The notes: generated by a model from the letters alone, not told the origin. Counted from the first letter of the stretch, positions 1 to 10,304 are shown. The stretch: 64,000 bases of DNA from Glaciecola sp. (GCA_029246415.1 JAQWNF010000037.1:1-64000), one strand, 5' to 3'. Translations and numbers: made by a program.

Positions 1-13
1 TAATCTTAATCCG

Positions 14-19
14 TATAAT
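14..19 (+). promoter_or_regulatory. -10 box of the tRNA-Val promoter
   Basis: A perfect TATAAT lies 27 bases before the mature tRNA 5' end. It is followed by a GC-rich stretch (CACGCCTC), resembling the discriminators of stringently controlled stable-RNA promoters. The matching -35 box would fall before the first base of the window, so only half of the promoter is visible. Confidence 0.6.
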
Positions 20-46
20 TCACGCCTCTTCCAAAGTGATATCCGT

Positions 47-122
47 CGAATCGTAGCTCAGGCGGGAGAGCGCCTCGTTGACATCGAGGAGGTCGGCAGT
101 TCGATCCTGCCCGATTCGACCA
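47..122 (+). tRNA. tRNA-Val (anticodon GAC)
   Basis: A complete 76-nt cloverleaf with encoded CCA. The acceptor stem CGAATCG pairs perfectly with CGATTCG (112-118), followed by discriminator A119. The D stem is GCTC/GAGC with an 8-nt loop. The anticodon stem is CCTCG/CGAGG with loop TTGACAT, giving anticodon GAC at 80-82, which reads Val GUC/GUU. The T arm is GGCAG-TTCGATC-CTGCC. A short T tract follows the CCA. The opposite-strand reading frame across it is a shadow. Confidence 0.97.
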
Positions 123-211
123 TTCTTTTTTAACATCAAATATCAAATATCCTACAAAATAAACTAGCTTTCCCAACAGTATTCTAAGCATCGTTTAAAT
201 TTTTTATCGCG

Positions 212-217
212 TATAAT
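212..217 (+). promoter_or_regulatory. -10 box just upstream of the 173-codon reading frame
   Basis: TATAAT at 212-217 would place the transcription start near 224, only about a dozen bases before the preferred start codon at 236. I see no good -35 box about 17 bp upstream. If used, the mRNA leader would be extremely short, little more than the ribosome-binding site. Confidence 0.35.
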
Positions 218-235
218 TTTTAAATGGGGGAATCA

Positions 236-745
236 ATGAACAACATATTCACATTTAAAAGTTATTTTTCAAAAGTAGACGAACACCTTTCATTTGAATT
301 TTATTGCATGAAAGAGTGCTTAAAGGTAACCACGCAGTTAATAGTTAACCCTAAGCCTGATACCTTATTTGGCTTAGTTAGCGGCCAACAACAAGGTTTA
401 AATGTTGTTGAGTTACTCAATAGTATTGAAGCCAAAGAACACATTATTATTGAAAACAAAGCGTCATTAATTGCCGGTGCGTCCGATTATATTCGCCAAC
501 ATATTAATCCTACTGCGGTAATGAATTATGCCGTATTCGATCATTTACGTTATTTTACGCCTGCTAAATACACGCATTCGATGATCCGTGATTTGTGTGA
601 CAACAAAGTCATTGTTAATCTAGTAGGGCTAAAGCAATCATTAGCCAATATAGATGAAGCTGCATTATTTCAACAAGTTAACCATGACTATCAAATAAAT
701 CAAAACAAGATCATTCATGCGGATGAACTGGTTAGTTTACTGTAG
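236..745 (+). CDS. Hypothetical protein, about 169 aa
   Basis: I do not recognise this family. The predicted product is soluble, with no signal peptide or membrane segment, and mixed alpha/beta composition; no catalytic motif stands out. I prefer the ATG at 236 because a GGGGG run at 226-230 sits as a Shine-Dalgarno sequence in front of it. The frame can be opened at an ATG at 224, but that start would lie inside the same G run. Its 3' end overlaps the converging DUF3080 gene by 14 bp. It stands alone between the tRNA and a leftward gene pair, so context gives no clue to function. Confidence 0.6.
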   Translation: MNNIFTFKSYFSKVDEHLSFEFYCMKECLKVTTQLIVNPKPDTLFGLVSGQQQGLNVVELLNSIEAKEHIIIENKASLIAGASDYIRQHINPTAVMNYAVFDHLRYFTPAKYTHSMIRDLCDNKVIVNLVGLKQSLANIDEAALFQQVNHDYQINQNKIIHADELVSLL

Positions 746-1784
746 GGCGCAATCCACAGATTGCCAATACTTGTTGTAATAAACCCACATGGTCTTTAAA
801 CGCTGTTTGGTACGCATCAAAAGATTGTGTCTGGGTATCTAAATAGGCACTCATTGAAGGGTGTATATCTGGAAATGACATAATTTGATTCAATACTGGC
901 GCTAACTCATGCTGATATCGGTTAATGTGACTTGCTATTGGCTGTAGTTCTTGAATGAAAAATTGCTTCATTACATTGTTTAGGATTTTTATTTGTGTTT
1001 TTACCGCGGGGTTAGCACAAGTGAAATCGTTATTATACTCGCTCAATTGCTGATTTATGTGACCTAACTTTTGGGTCAGCAGTTGAGTTGAACGATAAAG
1101 ACGAGCGAGTAATCGGAAACTTTCTAAAATAGCGAGTTGGCTTTCTAAATGCGTAATATCTAATGGTGGTGTAGAGCGAGCCTGCAATAAATACTGTAAT
1201 GCTGCTTTAGTTTCGACAAAACCATCGCTTATATCGCCTTCAATATAACCAGGTGAAAACCCTAAGCCCAAGCGAATACTTTGACTATTTTGTATGAGGT
1301 TAGCCCACGCTTTAGGATAATGAGACTGTTTACTCGTCAATGCATCATAAAGTGTTGCGTTAGCCTGCGTCTCAATTGCACCTGCTAGTTCAATACATCT
1401 AGTTATAGTATGTAACAGGGTAGCCTCGTAAACTAAACGGCGCGATGGAGGTTCTACTTTGCCTAGTGATGTGTTGCGCTGTGCGATTAATGGAGCTAAC
1501 TCACACTCCGATATTACATAAAAATCAGCTAGCGGCATACTAATTCTTGGTATGTTGATATTGCGCTGTTCTGGTGAAGGGTAATCTAAGCTAATGACGG
1601 GAGTCGACACGTGTTCAGGAAGTGCGAGTACACGCGCTAGGCGGGTATGATATTCATCTAAAGTGTCAGGTAATAATTGCTGCTGTTGACAGCCTCCAAC
1701 GAATAAGCATAGTAAAATGAATAGGCGACCTATATAAGTAGAAGAGTGTGTGATTTTGATTTGCTTATAATGTTTTGTCAGCAT
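732..1784 (-). CDS. DUF3080-family lipoprotein
   Basis: A 350-aa predicted lipoprotein. The N terminus has a basic segment, a hydrophobic core and a lipobox ending LFVGGC, followed by a Gln run. The mature part begins with a segment containing TRLARVLAL and is largely helical, as in the DUF3080 family of Alteromonadales and Vibrio. The family has no assigned biochemical function that I know of. The start lies inside the 3' end of the START-domain gene (20-bp overlap), so the two are probably translated from one leftward transcript. Assignment rests on overall resemblance to the family, not on a catalytic motif. Confidence 0.72.
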   Translation of the reverse strand: MLTKHYKQIKITHSSTYIGRLFILLCLFVGGCQQQQLLPDTLDEYHTRLARVLALPEHVSTPVISLDYPSPEQRNINIPRISMPLADFYVISECELAPLIAQRNTSLGKVEPPSRRLVYEATLLHTITRCIELAGAIETQANATLYDALTSKQSHYPKAWANLIQNSQSIRLGLGFSPGYIEGDISDGFVETKAALQYLLQARSTPPLDITHLESQLAILESFRLLARLYRSTQLLTQKLGHINQQLSEYNNDFTCANPAVKTQIKILNNVMKQFFIQELQPIASHINRYQHELAPVLNQIMSFPDIHPSMSAYLDTQTQSFDAYQTAFKDHVGLLQQVLAICGLRPTVN

Positions 1785-2430
1785 GCAGTAGCTCGCGTAA
1801 TCGAGTAAACGTAGTGGAAGTAGAATCTTTTAACAGTTGTTTGGAGAGCCATTGTGGGATCATGCCACCAGGGTCGGCACTTGCAAGGTAATTCAACTCA
1901 TACCAACCGTCATGGGAATGTGTCATTGACCATTGAGCTTGCACATTACGGATCATGACACGACGAGGGTGAGCGGGGTAGTTATCTGCAATATCATCAA
2001 TGATGATCGATAGGTGTTGATGATCTGCACTAAATTCATGTAAAGAACGAGTATACATTTCTCGATCAACAACTGGCCATGGGCTATCGAAAATGGTGTG
2101 TACAAAGCGAGTATTGTTTATCTCTGCATTTAATATATCAACTGACTTGCAATTAGCAATCCAATGGCAGTTTGTGCCGGTCGCTTCTAATAATTCAAAA
2201 AACTCATCGGGCGTGGCATGCACATACATTTTCGCATTGATTTGATAGATGCCATTTTGGGTCGATGAGCTGACTAAAATATGCTGATTAACTTGGTGTT
2301 CTTTCCATTGCGTTTCTTTAGCCAATTGCGTGGCTTCGGCTTGAGTCAGACCGCTCACAAATACACTGATTAATATAAAAAAAACAAAAGATTGCATCAA
2401 AATAGGCTCTATCTGTATAATACTGCGCAT
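1765..2430 (-). CDS. Exported START/SRPBCC-domain protein
   Basis: A 221-aa protein with an N-terminal hydrophobic segment (about residues 12-30) that looks like a signal peptide, followed by a START-like lipid-binding fold. Family-like features are a central SPWPVVDREMYTR stretch, a WSMT strand and a C-terminal amphipathic helix. START domains bind lipids or other hydrophobic ligands in a deep cavity; the ligand here is unknown. An ATG at residue 12 (position 2397) is an alternative start that would begin directly at the signal peptide. It is the first gene of a leftward pair with the DUF3080 lipoprotein, which suggests an envelope role. The thrS promoter overlaps its first codons. Confidence 0.75.
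   Translation of the reverse strand: MRSIIQIEPILMQSFVFFILISVFVSGLTQAEATQLAKETQWKEHQVNQHILVSSSTQNGIYQINAKMYVHATPDEFFELLEATGTNCHWIANCKSVDILNAEINNTRFVHTIFDSPWPVVDREMYTRSLHEFSADHQHLSIIIDDIADNYPAHPRRVMIRNVQAQWSMTHSHDGWYELNYLASADPGGMIPQWLSKQLLKDSTSTTFTRLRELLHADKTL
2392..2421 (+). promoter_or_regulatory. Candidate thrS promoter
   Basis: TTGCAT (2392-2397), an 18-bp spacer, then TATAAT (2416-2421). Transcription would start near 2428, giving a leader of about 97 nt that contains both operator hairpins. The -35 box is only a weak match. The promoter lies within the first codons of the divergent START-domain gene. Confidence 0.4.
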
Positions 2431-2435
2431 TGTAT

Positions 2436-2518
2436 CACCATCGTAAGTTCATCCTTATAAAATATGGTGTTTTTTTAAATACAAGTGGCGCAGTGTAGGC
2501 GTCACCACTGTTCAAGGA
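2436..2518 (+). promoter_or_regulatory. thrS translational operator (tRNA-Thr anticodon-arm mimic)
   Basis: The leader has the two-hairpin layout known for the E. coli thrS operator. An upstream stem, CACCAT (2436-2441) with ATGGTG (2464-2469), is followed by a U-rich single-stranded stretch (2470-2476). A second hairpin pairs GTGGCGC (2485-2491) with GCGTCAC (2499-2505), seven pairs including one G-U. Its seven-base loop AGTGTAG has TGU in the anticodon positions, which is the anticodon of tRNA-Thr(UGU). The Shine-Dalgarno AAGGA (2514-2518) follows directly. In E. coli, ThrRS binds such an operator and blocks its own translation; the same is inferred here. Confidence 0.7.
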
Positions 2519-2524
2519 TTTTTC

Positions 2525-4441
2525 ATGCCCATTATTACCTTACCAGACGGTTCAACCCGTGAATTTGATAACGCTGTTTCTATTATGGACGTGGCAAATG
2601 ACATCGGGCCTGGTCTTGCTAAAGCGACCATCGCTGGAAAAATCAACGGCGAACTTGCCGATGCCTGTGATCTTATTACCGAAGATGCACAATTACAGAT
2701 CATAACTGCTCGCGATGATGCCGGGCTTGAAATTATTCGCCACTCTTGTGCACACTTAATTGGTCATGCGATTAAACAGTTGTTTCCAGATGTAAAAATG
2801 GCAATTGGTCCTACTATTGATAATGGTTTTTACTACGATGTCGATTTAGATCACTCTTTATCACAAGATGATTTAGTCAAAATTGAAAAGCGTATGTTAG
2901 AACTTGCGAAAACGTCTTATGACGTAGTCAAAAAAGTCGGGTCTTGGCAAACCGCGCGTGATGCCTTCGTGGAGCGCGGTGAAACTTACAAAATGGAAAT
3001 CTTAGACCAAAATATCGGTCAAGATGAAACGCCTGCATTATATGTACATGAAGAATATGTCGACATGTGTCGCGGACCTCATGTACCGAACATGCGTTTT
3101 TGCCAACACTTTAAAATTATGAAAGTTGCAGGTGCTTATTGGCGTGGTGATTCTGATAACAAAATGTTACAGCGTATCTACGGCACAGCATGGGCAGATA
3201 AAAAACAATTAAAAGCCTATTTAAATCGTCTTGAAGAAGCAGAAAAGCGCGATCACCGTAAGATTGGTAAAACCCTAGATTTGTTTCATTGGCAAGAAGA
3301 AGCACCAGGAATGGTGTTCTGGCACAATGATGGTTGGTCTATTTATACTGAATTAGAAGGTTTTATTCGTAAAAAACTGACTCAATATGATTACCAAGAA
3401 GTAAAAGGGCCATTAATGATGGACCGTACTTTATGGGAAAAATCAGGTCATTGGGATAAGTATTCTTCTAATATGTTTACGACTGAATCTGAAAAACGTG
3501 AATATGCAATTAAACCAATGAACTGTCCAGGGCATGTTCAGATTTTTAACCAAGGCTTAAAATCCTACCGTGATTTACCATTGCGTATGGCTGAGTTTGG
3601 TTGTTGTCATCGTAATGAACCTTCTGGTGCGTTACATGGATTAATGCGCGTACGTGGTTTTACTCAGGACGATGCACATATTTTCTGTACAGAAGAACAA
3701 ATTTTAGAAGAAGTCAGCGGTTGTATTAAAATGGTGTACGACACCTATGCTACTTTTGGTTTTGAAAAAATAGTAGTTAAATTATCAACACGTCCAGAAG
3801 AACGTGTTGGTAGTGACGAAATGTGGGATAAATCTGAAGCTGCATTAGCTGAAGCACTAGCTGCAAATGATATTGAATTTCAATATCAGCCAGGAGAAGG
3901 AGCGTTTTATGGTCCTAAAATTGAATTTACCTTACACGATTGTTTAGATCGTCCTTGGCAATGTGGTACAGTGCAGCTCGACTTTTCAATGCCGGGCCGA
4001 TTAGGCTCTACTTATGTCGCTGAAGATGGCGAAAGAAAAGTGCCAGTAATGATTCACCGAGCCATTTTGGGATCGCTTGAACGTTTTATTGGTATTTTAA
4101 CAGAAGAATATGCTGGTCATTTTCCGACCTGGTTAGCTCCAACTCAGGCAGTAATTTTGAATATTACGGACAAACAGTCCGAATATTGTGAAAAAATTGC
4201 AAAAAAACTGCAAGAAAGTGGAATTAGAGTGAAACCGGACTTGAGAAATGAGAAGATAGGCTTTAAAATCCGCGAGCACACTTTGAAGCGTGTTCCGTAT
4301 ATGTTAGTTGTCGGCGACAAAGAAATGGAAGCTGGCGAAGTAGCGGTACGTACCCGTAAAGGCGATGACCTAGGAAAAATGTCAATTGACGAGTTCTTGG
4401 TTAAAGTCGGGCAAGACATCGCAGATAAAGTAATTAGATAA
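2525..4441 (+). CDS. thrS: Threonyl-tRNA synthetase
   Basis: Charges tRNA-Thr with threonine in the cytoplasm. At 638 aa it has the usual bacterial length. Domains in order: an N-terminal TGS domain (about 1-62), the editing domain with [10 protein letters not shown] (about 73-82) and CRGPHVP, the class II catalytic core with MNCPGHV (zinc-binding Cys) and motif 2 around [11 protein letters not shown], and a C-terminal anticodon-binding domain starting near ILNITDKQ. The start is set by AAGGA six bases upstream. It is the first gene of the thrS-infC-rpmI-rplT cluster and is likely autoregulated through the leader hairpins. Confidence 0.98.
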   Translation: MPIITLPDGSTREFDNAVSIMDVANDIGPGLAKATIAGKINGELADACDLITEDAQLQIITARDDAGLEIIRHSCAHLIGHAIKQLFPDVKMAIGPTIDNGFYYDVDLDHSLSQDDLVKIEKRMLELAKTSYDVVKKVGSWQTARDAFVERGETYKMEILDQNIGQDETPALYVHEEYVDMCRGPHVPNMRFCQHFKIMKVAGAYWRGDSDNKMLQRIYGTAWADKKQLKAYLNRLEEAEKRDHRKIGKTLDLFHWQEEAPGMVFWHNDGWSIYTELEGFIRKKLTQYDYQEVKGPLMMDRTLWEKSGHWDKYSSNMFTTESEKREYAIKPMNCPGHVQIFNQGLKSYRDLPLRMAEFGCCHRNEPSGALHGLMRVRGFTQDDAHIFCTEEQILEEVSGCIKMVYDTYATFGFEKIVVKLSTRPEERVGSDEMWDKSEAALAEALAANDIEFQYQPGEGAFYGPKIEFTLHDCLDRPWQCGTVQLDFSMPGRLGSTYVAEDGERKVPVMIHRAILGSLERFIGILTEEYAGHFPTWLAPTQAVILNITDKQSEYCEKIAKKLQESGIRVKPDLRNEKIGFKIREHTLKRVPYMLVVGDKEMEAGEVAVRTRKGDDLGKMSIDEFLVKVGQDIADKVIR

Positions 4442-4460
4442 TCTCTTGGAGGAATAGCAC

Positions 4461-5003
4461 ATTAAAGGCGCTAATAATAAGGCTCAGAGCGACAAAGCTC
4501 GGATCAATGACGAAATTACTAACGTAAGCGAAGTTCGTTTAGTTGGTGTAAGTGGTGAACCATTAGGTGTAGTGACATTAACTGAAGCACAAGCTTTAGC
4601 AGATGCGCACACGTTAGACTTGGTCGAAATTAGTCCAAATGCTGAACCACCAGTGTGTAAAGTCATGGATTATGGCAAATTCCTTTTTGAGAAGAGTAAA
4701 GCTCTTAAAGAGCAAAAGAAGAAACAAAAGCAAATTCAGGTCAAGGAGATTAAATTTCGCCCTGGCACTGATGAAGGCGATTACCAGGTCAAACTGCGCA
4801 ACCTGCGTCGCTTTCTAGAGGCTGGTGATAAAGCTAAAGTCACAATCCGTTACCGCGGACGTGAAATGGCTCACCAAGAGATCGGGATTACATTACTTAA
4901 ACGTGTTAAAGCGGATTTGGATGAAATCTCAAATTGTGAATCGTTCCCTCATCGAGTTGAAGGACGACAAATGATTATGGTCTTGGCCCCACTTAAGAAG
5001 TAA
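4461..5003 (+). CDS. infC: Translation initiation factor IF-3, AUU start
   Basis: IF-3 binds the 30S subunit and checks the initiation codon. The frame opens at ATT 4461, giving 180 aa, the same length as E. coli IF-3, with an N terminus (KGANNKAQ, then RINDEI) that aligns with the family. The next GTG in frame (4572) would remove the conserved N-terminal domain. A strong Shine-Dalgarno GGAGGA (4448-4453) precedes the ATT. The conserved [13 protein letters not shown] and [17 protein letters not shown] segments are present. Rare-codon initiation is the known basis of infC autoregulation: IF-3 rejects its own AUU. Confidence 0.96.
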   Translation: MKGANNKAQSDKARINDEITNVSEVRLVGVSGEPLGVVTLTEAQALADAHTLDLVEISPNAEPPVCKVMDYGKFLFEKSKALKEQKKKQKQIQVKEIKFRPGTDEGDYQVKLRNLRRFLEAGDKAKVTIRYRGREMAHQEIGITLLKRVKADLDEISNCESFPHRVEGRQMIMVLAPLKK

Positions 5004-5116
5004 TTGTGGTTTACAAGTTTACCTGACTGCAATCGGGTAACACCTAATTACTAAATTTTAATCAGCCATTAAATCTGCAAATTTTTGGCTTAATATAACA
5101 ATGCGGAGTTTTAGCA
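5004..5116 (+). promoter_or_regulatory. infC-rpmI leader with hairpin, possible L20 control region
   Basis: The 113-base gap before rpmI contains a hairpin TTACCTGA/TCGGGTAA (5019-5040, one G-U pair, six-base loop) without a following T tract, so it is not a terminator. A weaker AGCCA/TGGCT pairing lies closer to rpmI. In E. coli, L20 represses rpmI-rplT by binding structured RNA in this interval. I cannot show the L20 site itself; the assignment is by position and structure only. Confidence 0.25.
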
Positions 5117-5314
5117 ATGCCTAAAATGAAATCCAACTCTGGAGCAGCTAAGCGTTTTCGTAAGACAGCGTCTGGTCGTTTCAAATCAAAGCAGTCTCAC
5201 TTGCGTCACATTTTGACCAAGAAGAGTACTAAGCGTAAGCGTCACTTACGTGGCAAAAAATTAGTTCATGTTTCGGATACTAAGCTTATCCAACGCATGT
5301 TACCTTACGTTTAA
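5117..5314 (+). CDS. rpmI: 50S ribosomal protein L35
   Basis: A 65-aa, strongly basic ribosomal protein beginning [14 protein letters not shown], the family signature, and ending near [17 protein letters not shown]. It sits in the conserved infC-rpmI-rplT order, 16 bases before rplT, and is surely translated from the same message. It is a structural component of the large ribosomal subunit. Confidence 0.98.
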   Translation: MPKMKSNSGAAKRFRKTASGRFKSKQSHLRHILTKKSTKRKRHLRGKKLVHVSDTKLIQRMLPYV

Positions 5315-5327
5315 GACAGGAGACTGA

Positions 5328-5687
<360 letters not shown>

Positions 5688-5713
5688 AATTTTAGCAAAA
5701 GTTTAAGTTCTGG

Positions 5714-5748
5714 AAAAACGGTGAATCGGATGTTCACCGTTTTTTTTT
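5714..5748 (+). terminator. Rho-independent terminator after rplT
   Basis: A 12-bp perfect stem, with arms AAAAACGGTGAA (5714-5725) and TTCACCGTTTTT (5733-5744), a seven-base loop and a continuous T tract to 5748. This separates the ribosomal-protein message from pheST, unless the hairpin works as a read-through attenuator. Confidence 0.85.
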
Positions 5749-5841
5749 GCTTTTTTTTCAGATATCTTTGATTTTACGTGTGTTTAACTACACAAAGCCT
5801 GTCTATTTCATGTAAAATACGCGTTTAATAATTCTGTTTAA

Positions 5842-6843
<1,002 letters not shown>

Positions 6844-6854
6844 GAGGTGAGGGC

Positions 6855-9239
6855 ATGATTTTTTCAGAAAAGTGGTTACGTGAATATGTAAACCCAAGTT
6901 TAGACACCCATGCGTTGGCCGAACAAATTTCAATGGCTGGTCTTGAAGTCGACGGTTTAGAGCCTGTTGCTGGCGATTTTAGTGGTGTAGTTATTGGTCA
7001 CGTCGTCGAATGTGGTCAACATCCTGATGCAGATAAATTACGTGTCACCAAAATTGATGTAGGTGCTGATGAACTCCTTGATATAGTCTGTGGTGCGCCA
7101 AATTGCCGTCAAGGTTTAAAAGTTGCGGTTGCCTGTGTTGGTGCTGTTTTACCCGGTAATTTCAAAATTAAGAAAGCTAAATTACGCGGTCAACCTTCAT
7201 TTGGCATGTTATGTAGCTTTTCAGAGCTAGGTATTAGCGATGATCACGATGGTATTTTAGAATTACCGAGTGAGGCGCCTATTGGTACAGATATTCGCGA
7301 ATATTTAGACTTAAATGATACTGCAATAGAGATTGATTTAACCCCAAACCGAGCTGATTGTCTTGGGTTGCGTGGTGTGGCTCGCGAAGTAGGTGTACTC
7401 AATTCTTTAGCCGTGACTTATCCAGAGATTTCACCTGTTACAGCAACGATTACTGATATTAAAGCGGTACATTTAGATGCGGCAGATGCGTGTCCACGTT
7501 ATTTGTCACGAGTGATCAACAATGTTGATTTATCGGTGAGCTCGCCTTTATGGTTATCTGAAAAATTACGTCGCAGTGGGATCCGTTCAATTGATCCCGT
7601 CGTCGATGTCACAAACTATATTTTACTTGAATTGGGTCACCCAATGCATGCGTTTAATGCAGATAGCATTGAAGGTGATATCCATGTTCGCATGGCAACA
7701 CAAGATGAAGAACTAACATTACTTGATGAAACTGAAATCAAAGTGAATACTAATACGTTAGTTATTGCTGATGATAACAAAGCACTGGCGTTAGCGGGTA
7801 TCTTTGGAGGTTTGCATTCAGGTGTTACCAGTGAAACGAACAATATTGTGTTAGAAGCTGCATTTTTTGCACCTGATGCGATTTTGGGTAAATCTCGTCA
7901 GTATGGTTTGCATACCGATGCTTCTCACCGTTATGAGCGTGGCGTTGATCCACAATTACAGCGTGATGCGATGGAGCGTGCGACTACATTACTAACGAGT
8001 ATTGTCGGTGGTGAAGTCGGTCCGATTGTTGAGGCGGTTGCACAAGAATATGTACCACAAGCTACAGATGTTGTGTTACGTGAAGCACGTTTAGCTAAAG
8101 TCATTGGTATCGCAATTGCGACAGACACGGTGACTGAGATATTAACACGTTTAGGTTTTGGTGTTGATTATAACAATGGTCAATGGTCTGTTTCGGTTCC
8201 TGCATATCGTTTTGATATCAGTATCGAAGAAGACTTAATTGAAGAAGTTGCACGTGTGTATGGGTATAACAATATTCCTAATGTTGCACCGACTGCGTCT
8301 TTAAATATGCGCCCTGCAGATGAAGCACAATTGCCATTAAATGCATTAAAGCATGTGTTGTTACAACAGGGGTATGATGAAGCGATTACTTATAGTTTCG
8401 TCGATCCGAAAAAACAATCAGCTTTGTTTAGCGACACGGCAACATTAACCTTACCTCATCCTATTTCTGCCGATATGTCAGTAATGCGTGTGAGTTTGGT
8501 AACGGGTTTATTACAAGCGTTAGGCTATAACCAAAAACGCCAACAAGCGCGTGTGCGTTTATTTGAAACAGGCTTACGTTTTATTGCCAATGAGCAAGCG
8601 CCAAGTGGTGTTGAACAAACACCTATGATCGCTGCGGTATGTGCAGGTACAGTGTTAACCGAGTCATGGCAAGAAGCAACTGCTGTTGACTTCTTTTCGA
8701 TAAAGGGTGATGTTGAGCGTTTAATTGCAAAGACGGCCAACCCTGAAGCGTTTAGTTTTGCTAAGTCAGAACAAGATTTATTACATCCAGGTCAAGGTGC
8801 TGATATCCTTAAAGATGGCCAAGTGGTAGGCTTCGTAGGGGCATTACATCCGCAGTTTTCAAAAGCCTTGGGCGTCAATGCAAAAGTGTTTATGTTTGAA
8901 ATAGAGCAGGCCGCATTAACTGGGCGTGTACTACCAAAAGCGCAAGGTATTTCTAAATTTCCGACCAATAAACGCGATATAGCAATTGTAGTCAAAGACA
9001 ATGTAAGTTATGCTGAAATTGTATCTTGTATTAAAAAAGTTGGCGTAAATCAATTAGTTGACCTAACATTATTTGATATATATACGGGCGAAGGGATTGC
9101 ACAGGGCGAAAAGAGCCTAGCAGTTTCATTGACCTTGTCTGACCCTGAAAAAACACTTGAAGAAGCTGAGATCCAAGCATGCGTAGACCAAGTGGTATCA
9201 GGATTGAAGTCTCAACTTGCTGCAACGTTAAGAGAGTAA
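6855..9239 (+). CDS. pheT: Phenylalanyl-tRNA synthetase beta subunit
   Basis: The large beta subunit, 794 aa, of normal bacterial length. It has the N-terminal region (starts [12 protein letters not shown]), a tRNA-binding OB domain with HPDADKLRV and CGAPNCRQG, the B3/B4 editing region, the B5 domain, a catalytic-like core, and a C-terminal ferredoxin-like anticodon-binding domain ([12 protein letters not shown] onwards). It is needed for tRNA-Phe binding and for editing mischarged Tyr. The ribosome-binding site GAGGTGAGG lies between pheS and pheT. ihfA begins four bases after its stop. Confidence 0.98.
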   Translation: MIFSEKWLREYVNPSLDTHALAEQISMAGLEVDGLEPVAGDFSGVVIGHVVECGQHPDADKLRVTKIDVGADELLDIVCGAPNCRQGLKVAVACVGAVLPGNFKIKKAKLRGQPSFGMLCSFSELGISDDHDGILELPSEAPIGTDIREYLDLNDTAIEIDLTPNRADCLGLRGVAREVGVLNSLAVTYPEISPVTATITDIKAVHLDAADACPRYLSRVINNVDLSVSSPLWLSEKLRRSGIRSIDPVVDVTNYILLELGHPMHAFNADSIEGDIHVRMATQDEELTLLDETEIKVNTNTLVIADDNKALALAGIFGGLHSGVTSETNNIVLEAAFFAPDAILGKSRQYGLHTDASHRYERGVDPQLQRDAMERATTLLTSIVGGEVGPIVEAVAQEYVPQATDVVLREARLAKVIGIAIATDTVTEILTRLGFGVDYNNGQWSVSVPAYRFDISIEEDLIEEVARVYGYNNIPNVAPTASLNMRPADEAQLPLNALKHVLLQQGYDEAITYSFVDPKKQSALFSDTATLTLPHPISADMSVMRVSLVTGLLQALGYNQKRQQARVRLFETGLRFIANEQAPSGVEQTPMIAAVCAGTVLTESWQEATAVDFFSIKGDVERLIAKTANPEAFSFAKSEQDLLHPGQGADILKDGQVVGFVGALHPQFSKALGVNAKVFMFEIEQAALTGRVLPKAQGISKFPTNKRDIAIVVKDNVSYAEIVSCIKKVGVNQLVDLTLFDIYTGEGIAQGEKSLAVSLTLSDPEKTLEEAEIQACVDQVVSGLKSQLAATLRE

Positions 9240-9243
9240 TTCT

Positions 9244-9543
9244 ATGGCTTTGACCAAAGCTGAAATGGCTGAACATTTGTTCGAGAAAGTGGGTTTAAAT
9301 AAAAAAGACGCAAAAGACTTAGTCGAAGCATTTTTTGAAGAAATCAAATCATCTTTGGAAAGCGGTGAACAAGTCAAATTGTCTGGTTTTGGTAATTTTG
9401 ATCTTAGAACCAAAAAAGAACGACCTGGTCGTAATCCAAAAACGGGCGAAGATATTCCTATCAAAGCGCGTCGTGTGGTGACATTTAAACCAGGTCAAAA
9501 ATTAAAATCTCGCGTTGAAAACGCCCCTGGGTCTGAATCCTAG
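9244..9543 (+). CDS. ihfA: Integration host factor alpha subunit
   Basis: A 99-aa nucleoid protein that bends DNA as a heterodimer with IhfB. It begins [20 protein letters not shown] and has the DNA-binding-protein signature around GFGNFDLR and the arm sequence [14 protein letters not shown]. It follows pheT by four bases with its Shine-Dalgarno in the end of pheT, so it is co-transcribed as in E. coli. Its transcript probably ends at the hairpin 23 bases after the stop. Confidence 0.98.
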   Translation: MALTKAEMAEHLFEKVGLNKKDAKDLVEAFFEEIKSSLESGEQVKLSGFGNFDLRTKKERPGRNPKTGEDIPIKARRVVTFKPGQKLKSRVENAPGSES

Positions 9544-9545
9544 TA

Positions 9546-10280
9546 ATGGCACAATCTTCATTTTTAAAGCACCTTCGGGTGCTTTTTACGCTTCTATGTA
9601 GCGTATCCCTTCTCAGTTATGGTAGTTGGTTGGCTTATTTTCAATTTGTGCAGCAACAGGTGACTGAACCCATGTTGGCTCAAGCCCAGCGTGCTCAAGT
9701 TGATTTTGAAGCTATGCTACTCAATGATCCAACGGGGGCAGGTGTTGATTTAGGCGCAAAAAATGATAAACAGTCTGAAGACGACGCACAATTAGCTGCA
9801 ATGTTGATGACACAACAAGTGCCTGTTTCTACCTTAACCGCTATGGATTTATTAAACGTGGAAGAAGTGATTAACACTGCACTAAGCGCTGTGAAGCATT
9901 CTCAGCCACAAGAACTGATTGTTTTACAAGAGCGTTTAGTTGATACGGCATTAAAACTCAACTTAGCCCCTCAACAACTCGAATTTTTGCGTTCTATACA
10001 AGCGTCAGATTTTATGACGTTTCGGGCTAAACGAGCATGGTTTAACGAAGAAGTGCAAAAGCGCTACTATCAGCTGCGTTCGTTAGATGGTTTGTTAGAG
10101 CGGTTTCCAGAAGCACGTGGGGAGCTTTACCAAGATGCAACAACATTAATTATTGATCGCGATTTAATTATTTTCAACATGGCAAAAGTATTAGCCAATG
10201 AACAAGGTCGATTAGTTACAGAGCAAGACATTGCCAATGCACAAGTGCAATGGCAAGCCTCGATATCTACATTTAAATAA
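9546..10280 (+). CDS. Hypothetical membrane-anchored protein
   Basis: I do not recognise this 244-aa protein. Residues 12-35 form one hydrophobic segment (uncleaved anchor or signal peptide). The rest is soluble, Gln/Leu-rich and helical, probably periplasmic. The ATG at 9546 lies two bases after the ihfA stop, but the first 14 codons run through a good terminator hairpin (9566-9587). A later in-frame start (GTG at 9579) would still keep most of the hydrophobic segment. No clear Shine-Dalgarno precedes the ATG except in the end of ihfA. It is probably a low-level read-through gene of the pheST-ihfA unit. Confidence 0.55.
   Translation: MAQSSFLKHLRVLFTLLCSVSLLSYGSWLAYFQFVQQQVTEPMLAQAQRAQVDFEAMLLNDPTGAGVDLGAKNDKQSEDDAQLAAMLMTQQVPVSTLTAMDLLNVEEVINTALSAVKHSQPQELIVLQERLVDTALKLNLAPQQLEFLRSIQASDFMTFRAKRAWFNEEVQKRYYQLRSLDGLLERFPEARGELYQDATTLIIDRDLIIFNMAKVLANEQGRLVTEQDIANAQVQWQASISTFK
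9566..9587 (+). terminator. Terminator hairpin after ihfA, inside the next reading frame
   Basis: An eight-bp stem AAAGCACC/GGTGCTTT closed by a stable UUCG tetraloop, with five Ts at the 3' side (9583-9587). It is placed as the ihfA terminator, yet it lies within codons 7-14 of the reading frame opened at 9546. The T tract is short, so read-through is plausible. Confidence 0.65.
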
Positions 10281-10304
10281 CACCACGCAAATAGCCTACA
10301 ATAG

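Noticed and set aside
6-191. 61-codon open frame on the minus strand across the tRNA
   Set aside because: It is antisense to a perfect tRNA-Val cloverleaf and has no ribosome-binding site.
5771-5818. 10-bp stem ATTTTACGTG/CATGTAAAAT before pheS considered as an attenuator terminator
   Set aside because: The 28-base loop is large and no T tract follows, so it cannot act as a rho-independent terminator. It may be incidental.
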